40,714 nucleotides of DNA, from positions 1 to 40,714 of the forward strand of contig NZ_WASP01000020.1 of the NCBI RefSeq assembly GCF_009712225.1. The letters are read 5' to 3'. Position 1 is the stretch's first letter, and each line of letters starts with the position of its first letter. The notes beneath the pieces were generated by a model, which did not search any database, had not been told where the DNA came from, and saw only the letters and a program-made list of their open reading frames with translations. The DNA is from Desulfovibrio sp. GTDB taxonomy: Bacteria; Desulfobacterota; Desulfovibrionia; Desulfovibrionales; Desulfovibrionaceae. Both the position numbers and the translations under genes were made by a program. Below are positions 24,001 to 32,129 of this stretch, in pieces.

Positions 24001-26241
24001 TCTGTGACGTCGCCCTTGGTCGCGCCGCTCCAGATCACAGCTGTCGATGAAACAAACGCAACCGCGTTTTCGGGAACGGCGTCTGCGAATGGTGCAGCCA
24101 AGGTCAATTACAAGAATGGTATTACGGTCACGGGCGGTCTCGCCGCCGGTGCGCAAAAAACCTACACATTCACCGTCGGCTATGCCGCTCTGCCGGCAGA
24201 AGCGGTACAGACCACCACCGCGGTGACGGTGGTACCGCCGTCGACCGTAAAGCCGATGCTGACCTCGACGGCAACCTCGGCGACCACTACCTCGCCAATC
24301 CCAGTTTCGGTGGCGATCACCGATAGCACCACCAGCAACTTTGACCCCACGACCATGGGAACTTGGCAGGTGGAGATCGCCTCTGTCGGGTCAGGCAATG
24401 TTTATACGCCCCTGACGAGTTTCACCCCTGTTGGCAGTGACGGAACGGCCAAGTTCAGCGTCTCCGCAGCCTCGATCACCTCGTCCAATCTTCAGCTTGT
24501 GGCGATCGCTCAGGAACTGAACACATCCGCCCAAGTTCAGCGCGTTTCCCAAATCTTGAGGCTGCCTCTATCCTTCGGCGGCGCCTTGCCTGTGACAGTG
24601 ACGGCTTCCCCCACTGCCGGCCCGACGCCGTTGACCACCACCCTCACAGCCACCACGCAGGGCACCACGCAGCAGCAGACTGCGATGGGCGCAGCAAACT
24701 GGACGATCAGTACAGATGGCGGCAGCACATGGCAGCCACTTGGTGTGCCGGCGAGCAACAAAATTGACACGGTTGTCCCGAATGGAGGTGCCCAGTACCA
24801 GGCGACGATGGTCAACGTGAACTCGCAACTCTCTTCAACGAGTACGCCGGTCGCGGTGACGCCGTTCAACATGGTTCAAGCGACGATCTCCGGTTCGACC
24901 AGCGTTGCTGGTGGTCAGCCCGCCGTGTTCACCATCACGGCTACAGAAAACGGCACGGCGCTTGATCCGACGCAGTACGTCGTGCAGTGGTCGACCAATC
25001 AGGGAAAGACTTATGTCCCGGGCAGCTCGACGTTCACTTTTGACACCACATCGGTGACGAACTCGGGCGACCAATACGTTTGGGCGCAGGTGAGGGATGC
25101 TTCAGCTCCCAATATTGCGTCGGCATGGACAACGGTGAAAGCGACCCTCAACGTGAACTATGAGGCTGCACCGCTGGTGACCGCCTTCATCCCAAAGTCC
25201 ATCCAGGCTGGGGTGCCGATCACTTTGACAGCTACGGTCGCGAACGTTGGTGGCGGCGCTGCCACCAAGTCCGGCGCATGGACCTTGCCGGATGGAACTA
25301 CCGCGACCGGGTTAAGCACGACCTGGACACCGCCAGTCAGCCTGGTTTCTGGCTCTTCGGCGAGCCCAATCGTGTTTGTCGGCACGGTTACGTCTAAATC
25401 GGGCGCGACAGCATCGTCCACTGTCACGGTGAACTCGACTTTCTATCAGCCTACTTTGAAGCCAATCACCCTGACAGCTCTGGCAGCCAACACTTATGCC
25501 CCGACGACGGTGAACCTGAGCGTCCTATCCGAAAGCGGCGCAATCCCGACTGGGGCCAATATCGCCTGGTCAATACCGAACGATGCTACCCAGCTTGCAT
25601 CTGGAGCTACGACGCTATCGGTCAGCGAGCCGGATTCGGGTGCAATCACTTACGGCGTCACGATTACCGACCAATACGGAAACCAGCAGACCGCTAGCAA
25701 GACAATCAATGTGCCGGCACCGCCTCCGTGGACTCTCAGCATGAACGTTTCCACCAGCAATATCTGGAATCGGGCTCCGCTGACCGCGAAGATCTCGCCG
25801 ATGGTAGGTGGTGGCAACCCGACCGACAAAATTGCGTCGCTGACCTACTCGGTTGATGGCGTAGCACAGATGGTCAACCAGTCTGCTGCGACTCTTGGCA
25901 CCGTCAATTTGACGGTCGGTAAGCACTTGGTGGCAGTTGATTTATTGTCGGCTAATGGCCTTACCGCACATGCAGAAAAGAACATAACGGCGGTCGCTCC
26001 AATCATGCCGACCTGCACAATTCAGGGAGGAACGCAGACCTCGGGTTGGTTCGCCTCGATAACTTGCGTCAGCAAGAACACCAACATCGTTTCTTACCAG
26101 TGGACGGTGAACGGGGTGGCCATGCAGTCAACAACGGCGCGGACCATGTCGGCGCTGATATCGAGCTACTCCAGCAAGCCGACGTTCACTGTGACCGCCA
26201 CGGACGATGCCGGTCAGACGACCGCGCCAGTCTCATGGTGA
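21085..26241 (+). CDS. Giant secreted Ig-like surface protein (DUF4165-like)
   Basis: This 1718-aa protein has a signal peptide (cleavage near ALA-Q, residue 28). The N-terminal region contains repeated units with a Cys pair (CTPVTS...PTCVWSWTSLPDIVD; CKAVAT...PTCYFQWTGLPDIVD), DPADPSP motifs, and two copies (about 257-375 and 593-710) of the module shared with the repeat adhesin (VGWAQ...IPAVTTA; VNGVAIAPGAS). The rest is a chain of Ig-like beta domains with Thr/Ser-rich sequence, ending TFTVTATDDAGQTTAPVSW without a membrane anchor. The pattern fits DUF4165/Big-like giant proteins of conjugative plasmids such as IncHI, which are reported on the cell surface and flagella. Role in recipient contact or protection is inferred. 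Confidence 0.82.
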   Translation: MTVKPLQKVAALVLVGITCLSASAPALAQSQSTGVVVSGDINVYTGQPNITSNASTREAYVAQSQVNAGVTGCTPVTSNTSAAGQGVSTGGKTPTCVWSWTSLPDIVDSNTGLQVKGRWSNKGTRAVAAQVSVVDTNGTVYPLSTNSTSVTVTDDVTAPTVTFLNNGKAFTSGTLTTLAGVTFSLSDPADPSPQVTGVSVKTASGAVNIPTTSTGNNTYSLTWPTLSPGYYQLAVATTDVLGNTGTTTIGFTYSPPYVGWAQGNTVVIPAVTTALRTASGAWPATSATMVVNGTSVSGSMAWTASSASSSTTTVMVNGVAIAPGASGVAIGNITVSSSALSVPIAAGTAGQGGTAYLTISTTTPNVPEVIGSVQVYAAKPTVTATGTTVEAYIGQTVANMGSGGSCKAVATASAAQGLAVSPNGGAPTCYFQWTGLPDIVDANTGTQVKGRWKNAGTSSLGYTVSAVDSDGTLYPIGTGATAISVTPDNTPPTISYQYKGKNFTGGNVAYLSQLGVTLTDPADPSPTISSASMVAQSSGSTVTLPVVAGSAGSFTFTWPSSLAQGTYTLQLTTADSIGNIGTSSMRFYYAPPIVGWAQKGAISIPAVTTAMHTSSGNWPATSAAMQMVDAASPTPVKGSIPWTVSSSSSSTATVVVNGVSIAPGASQQSIGNVTVTNGVLAMPVAAATAGQGGVAHLTISTTTPNVPSVVGDVNVYAGTLQVSLAKNPIQAMFDTLSANASVASGSGCTLTSNLTAATGGGVGSNPVCYVQWDTSGIPITLTKGNASLNGWVKNPGAYPLNYSLAVVDTDGTVYPMSSGSTTVTVSAANTSFNLGLTGDLTSFYYSVMPNTVTMGNLGNGFNCKLTGSQTYAQQYAGNSTTPICYGEYTSLPSGFKAVTASGSSAPQASGTFTSAPATFGMQATWYAKDGSAIVVATNSVTIQANDPPAPTISFAPNNPATVGTNGGNIGTLSVTSPLVAPLQITAVDETNATAFSGTASANGAAKVNYKNGITVTGGLAAGAQKTYTFTVGYAALPAEAVQTTTAVTVVPPSTVKPMLTSTATSATTTSPIPVSVAITDSTTSNFDPTTMGTWQVEIASVGSGNVYTPLTSFTPVGSDGTAKFSVSAASITSSNLQLVAIAQELNTSAQVQRVSQILRLPLSFGGALPVTVTASPTAGPTPLTTTLTATTQGTTQQQTAMGAANWTISTDGGSTWQPLGVPASNKIDTVVPNGGAQYQATMVNVNSQLSSTSTPVAVTPFNMVQATISGSTSVAGGQPAVFTITATENGTALDPTQYVVQWSTNQGKTYVPGSSTFTFDTTSVTNSGDQYVWAQVRDASAPNIASAWTTVKATLNVNYEAAPLVTAFIPKSIQAGVPITLTATVANVGGGAATKSGAWTLPDGTTATGLSTTWTPPVSLVSGSSASPIVFVGTVTSKSGATASSTVTVNSTFYQPTLKPITLTALAANTYAPTTVNLSVLSESGAIPTGANIAWSIPNDATQLASGATTLSVSEPDSGAITYGVTITDQYGNQQTASKTINVPAPPPWTLSMNVSTSNIWNRAPLTAKISPMVGGGNPTDKIASLTYSVDGVAQMVNQSAATLGTVNLTVGKHLVAVDLLSANGLTAHAEKNITAVAPIMPTCTIQGGTQTSGWFASITCVSKNTNIVSYQWTVNGVAMQSTTARTMSALISSYSSKPTFTVTATDDAGQTTAPVSW

Positions 26242-26375
26242 GCAGGGTGCCAGAGGGACAGACAGGAAATATCAAACAAAACCGCGCGGAATAGGCCGTA
26301 CCGCGTCTGGACCGAGTTTAATAAAATTCAACCAGTGTTTTCAGGGAAAAACGCTTTCAAATGGAGAAGTCGGTA

Positions 26376-26762
26376 ATGAACATCCAGCAAACCACCAAGT
26401 TCCTCCGCCAGGCCATTGCCTATGCCATCCCCGTAGCAGCGGTGGCGGTTGTTCTCGTCCCCGATCTCGCGCATGCCGCAGGTACCAGTTCGGGCTCCGA
26501 TCCCTTCCAGTCCATGCTCACCACCACCACCAGCTGGGTGCAGGGCTCGATGGGTCAGCTCGTGTCACTGTCGGCGATCGCCTACGGTCTCGGGGCGGGC
26601 CTGTTCAAGAATTCGGTGGGCGGCGCAGTCACCGGTGTGGGCGGCGGCATGGTTCTGAATGCTTCCCCGACGATTGTCTCGAACACATTCGGCGCCGCGA
26701 TCCCCATGGCGGCGGCGGTTTCGCATCATCTGCCGTCCGCAGTGCAGGCGGTGATCGGTTAA
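26376..26762 (+). CDS. traA: Type-F pilin precursor TraA
   Basis: The precursor has 128 aa from the ATG at 26376 (MNIQQTTKFLRQAIAYAIPV), chosen over the ATG 15 nt upstream because GGAG lies at good spacing before it. A long leader ends at LAHA-AG (residues 31-36), giving a mature pilin of about 94 aa. The mature part has two hydrophobic helices (SMGQLVSLSAIAYGLGAGLF; FGAAIPMAAAVSHHL) separated by a Gly-rich loop (GGAVTGVGGGM), the type-F pilin layout. It is the first gene after the surface-protein island and is preceded by AT-rich DNA that may hold its own promoter. Confidence 0.8.
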   Translation: MNIQQTTKFLRQAIAYAIPVAAVAVVLVPDLAHAAGTSSGSDPFQSMLTTTTSWVQGSMGQLVSLSAIAYGLGAGLFKNSVGGAVTGVGGGMVLNASPTIVSNTFGAAIPMAAAVSHHLPSAVQAVIG

Positions 26763-27274
26763 GGCAGGTTCTCCGGACCGATTTCTCAATCCGGAAGGCT
26801 CTGTCCTTTTCCCTCGTGTAACACGGATCCGGTAGGATGGCTTATCAGATCCGTGACGGGGCCTCGCCAGAGCCGGAAGCGGCTCACTTTGGCCAGATGG
26901 GGATAGAACTGGTGGCCAACCTTCGGACACGGTAGAGGTCATCGTTGACGCCAAGGTTGTTGCGGCCGTGTAAGCGCCAACGCACCCGCCCCAATGGTTC
27001 TGACTGCGGGAGGCGTCCCACCAGTCGCCTTCCATCTCTCGGTCAATGCATCAAGGCCACCGACACCAATTGCGGCCTATCCTCTCTGCAGAACCGAAAA
27101 AGTCTTCCAATAAAGCGCTTCCCACCAAGCCTATGCGCCGCCTTCTGCCAGGTGCTGGGTGGCTGCATTAGTGACAAAAACGCAGAGAATAGCCGGTATC
27201 TAGGCCGCCTCATCTTGTTTAGAAAGAATCATGCCTCCTCTGCGGTGGAAGAACCTTCCAGCTGAAAGAGAATT
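26763..27274. other. Non-coding stretch between traA and dsbC-like region
   Basis: No credible gene over about 510 nt. Just after traA a TCCGGA...TCCGGA stem is followed by a weak T-rich run, possibly the pilin terminator. CACGGATC (26822-26829) and GATCCGTG (26848-26855) form a perfect 8-bp inverted repeat with an 18-nt spacer, an operator-like or hairpin structure. In related systems a long untranslated region after the pilin gene helps keep pilin mRNA abundant; that role is not shown here. Confidence 0.4.
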
Positions 27275-27400
27275 ATGATTCTGCGCAGTTCAATAATGGT
27301 GGCTTCGGGCGCCGGAGCGTCCATCCTTTCCGCCAACTTCAGTCTGCAGTGGTCGCAGACTGACAGGCCTTTGGCAACCGACGAGCCCATGTTGAACTGA
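27275..27400 (+). CDS. Possible 41-aa small protein upstream of dsbC-like gene
   Basis: A short frame (MILRSSIMVASGAGASILSA...TDEPMLN) starts 6-7 nt behind GAAAGAGAA and ends 13 nt before the dsbC-like ATG, where GGAG provides that gene's ribosome site. The N-terminal half is hydrophobic and could be a signal or membrane anchor. No family is recognised; it is supported only by position and ribosome site. Confidence 0.35.
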   Translation: MILRSSIMVASGAGASILSANFSLQWSQTDRPLATDEPMLN

Positions 27401-27413
27401 GGAGCGACGCATC

Positions 27414-28781
27414 ATGGATCGCCTGCGTTTCGCAGTTATTGGAGCCATTACCGGCTGTCTTTTTGCCCTTGGCAGCGCGGCCGGCGCCGCTGACATGGTG
27501 CTTCCTGGGGGCTTCCTTGGCTCCCAAGAGATTATCTCCGGCGGCCTGGTAGCAATTCAGCCCGATAATGGTGGCCCGCTGGTCATTCGCTCCAAGGATG
27601 GCCACTTCGACTTGCGCGGAACCCTCTATGATGCCTGGGCCGGGGGCAAGGCGCTGGGCACCCTTCAGGATGTTCGCTGGTCCGTCGAACATCTCAGCAT
27701 CGATATGATCCATAGCCAAGTCGGCGATACGGACCCGATCATCTTCGGCACCGGACCGGAAGTAACCATCTTCACCGACCCAAAATGTGAACCGTGCAAG
27801 AGGCTACTCAGCGAGGCGCAAGCTCTGAGCAAGCGCTACACCTTTAAGGTCTACGTCATTCCGGTGCTGGGCAAGGCGTCCGAGACGGATGTCCGCACCA
27901 TCGCCTGTGCCGCGGACCGACGTAAGGCGGAAGCTCAGTTCATCAGCGGGCAGCCCCTCAACCAGGTTCCGCAGATCGCAGATTGTGGCCCGTTCCAATT
28001 GCAAAAATCACTGGCCCGATTTGCTCGGGCAAACAAGGTTCTTGGCGTCACCGAAGTCCCAGTCGTGGTCGCGTCGGACGGCCGCCGGTTCGAAGGCGCC
28101 CCGACAAGTCTGGCGGCTTTTCTTTCCGGAGAGGAAAAAGCCCCCCGGCCAGCTCAATCGCCCACGGTCGAGACCATTCGAGTGCACGGTTTGATGGCGT
28201 TTCAGCCCGACAATGGCGGTCCGTTGATCATCATGTCCAAAGACTCCCGTTATGTGCTGAAGGGAGTGCTCGTCGACAGCTGGGCTGGGGGCAAGGTATT
28301 GGCCACGCTTCAGGATGTGCGGGACGCTGGCCAACACCTCAATCTGCAAAAACTCCAAGGTGTCATCAGCGACGTCGATCCGATCACTTTCGGCTCAGGC
28401 CCGCAAGTGATCATTTATACGGACCCGCGATGTGAGAACTGCCGGGCAGTTCTCAATCAAGCACTCGCTTTGAGCAAGCAATACACCTTCAAAGTGCTTT
28501 TGGTCGCGGCACCGGTCAGCAAAGCCTCTGAAATCGACCTAGAAAGCATCGCCTGCGCTGCGGACCGGCAGCGAGCGGAAGCGCTCTTCATCAACGCGCA
28601 GCCGTTGACCCAGATCCAGCGTAAGCCAAATTGCGGCAAAGCGGAACTTGTAGGCGTTGCCCGACGCTTGCTGACCGCCAAGTTGTTGGCGGTGACTCAG
28701 GTACCCGTCGTGATCGCTCCCGATGACCGTCGGTTCGACGGTGTCCCGCCCGACCTGGCAACCTTTCTAGCCGCCAAATAG
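27414..28781 (+). CDS. dsbC: Tandem-duplicated DsbC-like disulfide isomerase
   Basis: This 455-aa protein has a signal peptide (cleavage near AGA-AD, residue 26) and two homologous halves. Each half has a dimerisation-like domain (GGLVAIQPDNGGPLVIRSKD; HGLMAFQPDNGGPLIIMSKD) and a thioredoxin fold with a CxxC site: CEPC at 125-128 and CENC at 340-343. Both halves also keep the cis-proline segment (TEVPVVV; TQVPVVI). Ordinary DsbC is a homodimer of about 215-aa chains; this is a covalent double unit. It should act in the periplasm on Cys-rich partners such as TraU, TraN, TraV and the adhesin repeats. dsbC between traA and traC is the SXT/IncA/C order. Confidence 0.85.
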   Translation: MDRLRFAVIGAITGCLFALGSAAGAADMVLPGGFLGSQEIISGGLVAIQPDNGGPLVIRSKDGHFDLRGTLYDAWAGGKALGTLQDVRWSVEHLSIDMIHSQVGDTDPIIFGTGPEVTIFTDPKCEPCKRLLSEAQALSKRYTFKVYVIPVLGKASETDVRTIACAADRRKAEAQFISGQPLNQVPQIADCGPFQLQKSLARFARANKVLGVTEVPVVVASDGRRFEGAPTSLAAFLSGEEKAPRPAQSPTVETIRVHGLMAFQPDNGGPLIIMSKDSRYVLKGVLVDSWAGGKVLATLQDVRDAGQHLNLQKLQGVISDVDPITFGSGPQVIIYTDPRCENCRAVLNQALALSKQYTFKVLLVAAPVSKASEIDLESIACAADRQRAEALFINAQPLTQIQRKPNCGKAELVGVARRLLTAKLLAVTQVPVVIAPDDRRFDGVPPDLATFLAAK

Positions 28782-28803
28782 GCAAGCAAACGAGGAGTTT
28801 CCC

Positions 28804-29118
28804 ATGCAAATTCGTATTTTAGCTCTCGGCCTGCTGTTGGCGGCGATGCTCTCCAACTCAAACGAAGCCATCAACTTGCTGAAGGCTCATTATGCCAGCA
28901 ACTCCAGTTATACCTTTGGCTTGGCGCTGGATACCATATCGCCCTCAGTGGCAACTGTTGGCGGTGCGGCATTATTTTCGGCTGTCGTGCCGTTTCTTTA
29001 CCTTCTGGGAGGCAGCTTGCTGATTGTCGCGGTGCTGTCGGCGGCAATGGTGGGCACAGCGTATCTCGCTTGGTGTGCCGCGCCCTACGGTTCCCAGTTG
29101 TTCCGGTGGGTTTTGTGA
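28804..29118 (+). CDS. Small hydrophobic protein between dsbC and traC
   Basis: The 104-aa protein starts MQIRILALGLLLAAMLSNSN behind a clear ribosome site, GAGGAG. An N-terminal hydrophobic segment (about 3-16) may be a signal or anchor, and a long hydrophobic stretch (about 49-92) probably forms two membrane helices. No family is recognised; its place matches small unnamed genes upstream of traC in related systems. Probably an inner-membrane accessory of the transfer apparatus. Confidence 0.65.
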   Translation: MQIRILALGLLLAAMLSNSNEAINLLKAHYASNSSYTFGLALDTISPSVATVGGAALFSAVVPFLYLLGGSLLIVAVLSAAMVGTAYLAWCAAPYGSQLFRWVL

Positions 29119-29181
29119 TCCAAGCAAGGCTCAATCCGGCCAGAGCAGAATAGCGCAGCAGAGATTTGTGGAGCGTCACCA

Positions 29182-31713
29182 ATGAGCATGATGGGCGAAA
29201 ACCTGAATAAGTCTCGGGCTTGGGAACGACTTTGCCTCGTCGCCGAAGAAGACAAAATTTTTGTCAATTCCGACGGGACCATCGGCTTTGCCTTTCTTTG
29301 TCACCCGCTCTACGGAATCAGCGAGGCCACCGAAAAGCAGTTGATGACGACGATCCGCCAGGAGTGGCCGGATGACGCCGTCGTCCAAATCATGCTGTAC
29401 GGCACTCCGGCGATCAACTCGAACGTCAACACGATCCGTCGCATTACCGTGCGCAACGAGGATCCGGTCCTCAAGGAACTCATCGAAAAGCGCATCTCGC
29501 TTTTTCAGGAGGCCACGAACGCTCCCCTGGACCCGCGGTTGCCTGTCTATGTTCGTACGGTCAACCTCTGCATCAGCGCGAAATGGAAGATCAACGGTTC
29601 GGTGCCATCCGAAGAGGAACTGGAAGAAGCGCAAACGCTGCGGTCACGCCTCAAGCAGGCGTTGGTGACCACGAAGATTTATCCGGTGCAGGATTACCCC
29701 GACGGTCTGGACCAAGAAGGCCTGACGACGGTCTACAACACGATCGTCAATCACGGCCGAAACGCGGCCTGGCGAACCGGGTTGCCGATCGACATAGATG
29801 AGGAAACGCCGATCCGCGAGAAGATCTTCGACTACGACACCCCGGTCAAGATCGACGATGCGAAGATCATGCTCGGTGACACGGAAGTGCGAGTCCTGAG
29901 CCCGAAATACCTGCCGAAGCGGGCGCATTTTGGCGCGGCCTGGGCTTTCATTGGCGACCGCATCGACGGTGCACGGGGTCTTCGCGTTCCGTTCATCATC
30001 ACCGCTACAATGTTCTTCGAAAAGCGGCAAACGATTAGGTCGCAAGTTGAGCGGAAGGCGGTCCTGGCCACCAATGCCGCATTTGGCCCTTTGGCAAGGA
30101 TCATTCCGACGCTGGGTGAGCGAAAACAGGATTTCGACTCAGTCCTGCAGAACGTCAACGACGGCGACCGCATCGTGAAATTCGGCATATCGGTGGCCCT
30201 GTTCTGCACGGACAGCAAGGTCGCCGATATGGCGGAAGCCGAGATCGAAACCTTCTGGGGCGAAAACGGCATGCACATGCTGCCGGACCAGAAGTTCATT
30301 TGCCCGATCTTCTTTGGCATGCTGCCGCTCAATGCCGACGCCCAGATCTTTGACGTCGTCCGCCGTGTCAAGACGATGACCGTGAAGCAGATGCTGCCGG
30401 TCGTTCCGGTCTTCGCTGAATGGGCCGGCACGCAAACGCCCTCGATGTCCTACATCTCCCGCAACGGGCAGATGATGGGCTTCTGCCTATTCGACAGCGA
30501 TACGAACTACAATTTTGTCGTGATTGCCGAGTCTGGAGCCGGCAAGTCCTTCTTCGTCAACAACATGATTGTTTCCTACCTAGCGCAACAAGCGGTTGTC
30601 TGGGTGCTGGACGTCGGCCGGAGTTATGTGAAGCTCTGCGAGACGCTGGGGGGCGATTTTATCGAATTCGGCAACGACAACATACCGGGGATGAATCCAT
30701 TCCCGTTGGTCGAAGAATGGGACGAAGAAGAGGATATGCTTGTTGGCCTGTTCCTGATCATGGCCTTCCAAAAAGACGAGCCGACCGACGTCCAACTGCA
30801 AGGTCTCAAGCAACACCTGAAAGACACGTTCACCGAATTCGGCAAGGAGACGAACGTCGACCTTGTGGCGGCGAACCTGGCGAAGGACAGCGATCCTGAA
30901 GTTGCGCGGATGTCGCGGCAGCTTCACTCCTTCACCTCCCGAGGGGCATACGGCGCCTATTTCAACGGACCCAACACCGTCAGATTCACCAATCGCTTCA
31001 CGGTGTTGGAACTGGAAGAGTTGAAGACCAGGAAGCATTTGCAGCGGGTCGTTCTGGCCCAGATGATCTATCAGATCCAGCAAACCATGTACCTTGGCGA
31101 TCGCGGCCTGATGAAACTGGCGCTGATCGACGAGGCGTGGGACTTGCTGGGCAAAAGCAGCGGCCCGGAGGCGGCATACTTCATTGAGACCGCATTCCGT
31201 CGTGCAAGAAAATATCGTGGTGCGATCGGTGTCATTACCCAACAGGCCAACGACCTGACACAAGACTCGGTCGGACAAGCCGTGCTCGCTAACGCGGCTA
31301 CCAAGTTCCTACTGAAGCAAGGCGGCCAGTCGATTGCCACATTGCGCGAGAACGACAAGCTCGGGTTCGGCAGCGAAAGTGCCTACGACCTCCTTCTGAA
31401 CGTCCACACCGTGAGCGGCGTCTACAGTGAGATCTTCATCGTCTCGAACCGAGGTTGCGGCGTCGCCCGTCTGGTGGTGAGCGAATACGAGAAGCTTCTA
31501 TACAGCACGCGACCATCCGACCTGATCGCGGTGCAGGAGAAGACCAAACAGGGGCTGACCTACAACGAAGCCATCGTGGCCATCCTCGAGGAACGGAACA
31601 GCGGCAGCGAGGATGCCATGGTTTCGACCCTCGAACTGAAGTCCCTATTGAAGCATGGCGTTACCGTTGACCAGGCAATCCGTACTCTGACCCGAAAGGC
31701 GCGTGCAGCATGA
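29182..31713 (+). CDS. traC: Type-F conjugative ATPase TraC (VirB4-like)
   Basis: At 843 aa this is the typical TraC length. It has an N-terminal TraC-F region (ERLCLVAEEDKIFVNSDGTI) and a C-terminal P-loop domain with Walker A ESGAGKS at about 452-458 and Walker B LALIDEAWDLLG near 645-656. GVITQQANDLTQDSVGQAVL is the usual post-Walker-B region. TraC is the cytoplasmic ATPase driving pilus assembly and substrate transfer. The start has GGAG upstream; the stop overlaps trbI by 4 nt. Confidence 0.95.
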   Translation: MSMMGENLNKSRAWERLCLVAEEDKIFVNSDGTIGFAFLCHPLYGISEATEKQLMTTIRQEWPDDAVVQIMLYGTPAINSNVNTIRRITVRNEDPVLKELIEKRISLFQEATNAPLDPRLPVYVRTVNLCISAKWKINGSVPSEEELEEAQTLRSRLKQALVTTKIYPVQDYPDGLDQEGLTTVYNTIVNHGRNAAWRTGLPIDIDEETPIREKIFDYDTPVKIDDAKIMLGDTEVRVLSPKYLPKRAHFGAAWAFIGDRIDGARGLRVPFIITATMFFEKRQTIRSQVERKAVLATNAAFGPLARIIPTLGERKQDFDSVLQNVNDGDRIVKFGISVALFCTDSKVADMAEAEIETFWGENGMHMLPDQKFICPIFFGMLPLNADAQIFDVVRRVKTMTVKQMLPVVPVFAEWAGTQTPSMSYISRNGQMMGFCLFDSDTNYNFVVIAESGAGKSFFVNNMIVSYLAQQAVVWVLDVGRSYVKLCETLGGDFIEFGNDNIPGMNPFPLVEEWDEEEDMLVGLFLIMAFQKDEPTDVQLQGLKQHLKDTFTEFGKETNVDLVAANLAKDSDPEVARMSRQLHSFTSRGAYGAYFNGPNTVRFTNRFTVLELEELKTRKHLQRVVLAQMIYQIQQTMYLGDRGLMKLALIDEAWDLLGKSSGPEAAYFIETAFRRARKYRGAIGVITQQANDLTQDSVGQAVLANAATKFLLKQGGQSIATLRENDKLGFGSESAYDLLLNVHTVSGVYSEIFIVSNRGCGVARLVVSEYEKLLYSTRPSDLIAVQEKTKQGLTYNEAIVAILEERNSGSEDAMVSTLELKSLLKHGVTVDQAIRTLTRKARAA

Positions 31714-32129
31714 CCGATGAACTGAAGGCCGAGACCATCCTCCCGCCGCGGGTGGAGCCGGAGGCCGAGAAGAAGGTCCTTGGGTGGATGGACGTAGCCA
31801 TGGTGGCGTTGGTCTGCGCGGCCTTTTCGGGTGTCGTGACCTATCGTCTGGCGCTCAATTCGGTCGAAGCAAGCGTTCAAGCAGAAGTGCAGGGGCTGAA
31901 AGTGGAGTTGGCCCAAACATTGGCGCAGGCGCCGAGGGTGGCAGTGTTTGACACCATCAAGCAGACCAACGCGATGACGGGTCTCGACGAGAATGGTGAC
32001 GAATTTAAGCGAATCACCAGGGACCTCAGAAGCCGCCAGGACGAACTCCTCAACCAAGGCACGGTGATCCTGGACAAACGAATGGTGATCAATGCGCCTG
32101 ACACCGCCGTTCTGCCGATATTGAAATGA
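31710..32129 (+). CDS. trbI: Type-F conjugative transfer protein TrbI
   Basis: This 139-aa protein has one membrane helix at about 28-48 and a periplasmic part with the family pattern VAVFDTIKQTN...QGTVILDKRMVINAPDTAVL. TrbI is a small inner-membrane protein that affects pilus extension in F. The ATG overlaps the traC stop, and its own stop overlaps the start of the S26 peptidase gene (ATGA), so the three are coupled. Confidence 0.75.
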   Translation: MTDELKAETILPPRVEPEAEKKVLGWMDVAMVALVCAAFSGVVTYRLALNSVEASVQAEVQGLKVELAQTLAQAPRVAVFDTIKQTNAMTGLDENGDEFKRITRDLRSRQDELLNQGTVILDKRMVINAPDTAVLPILK

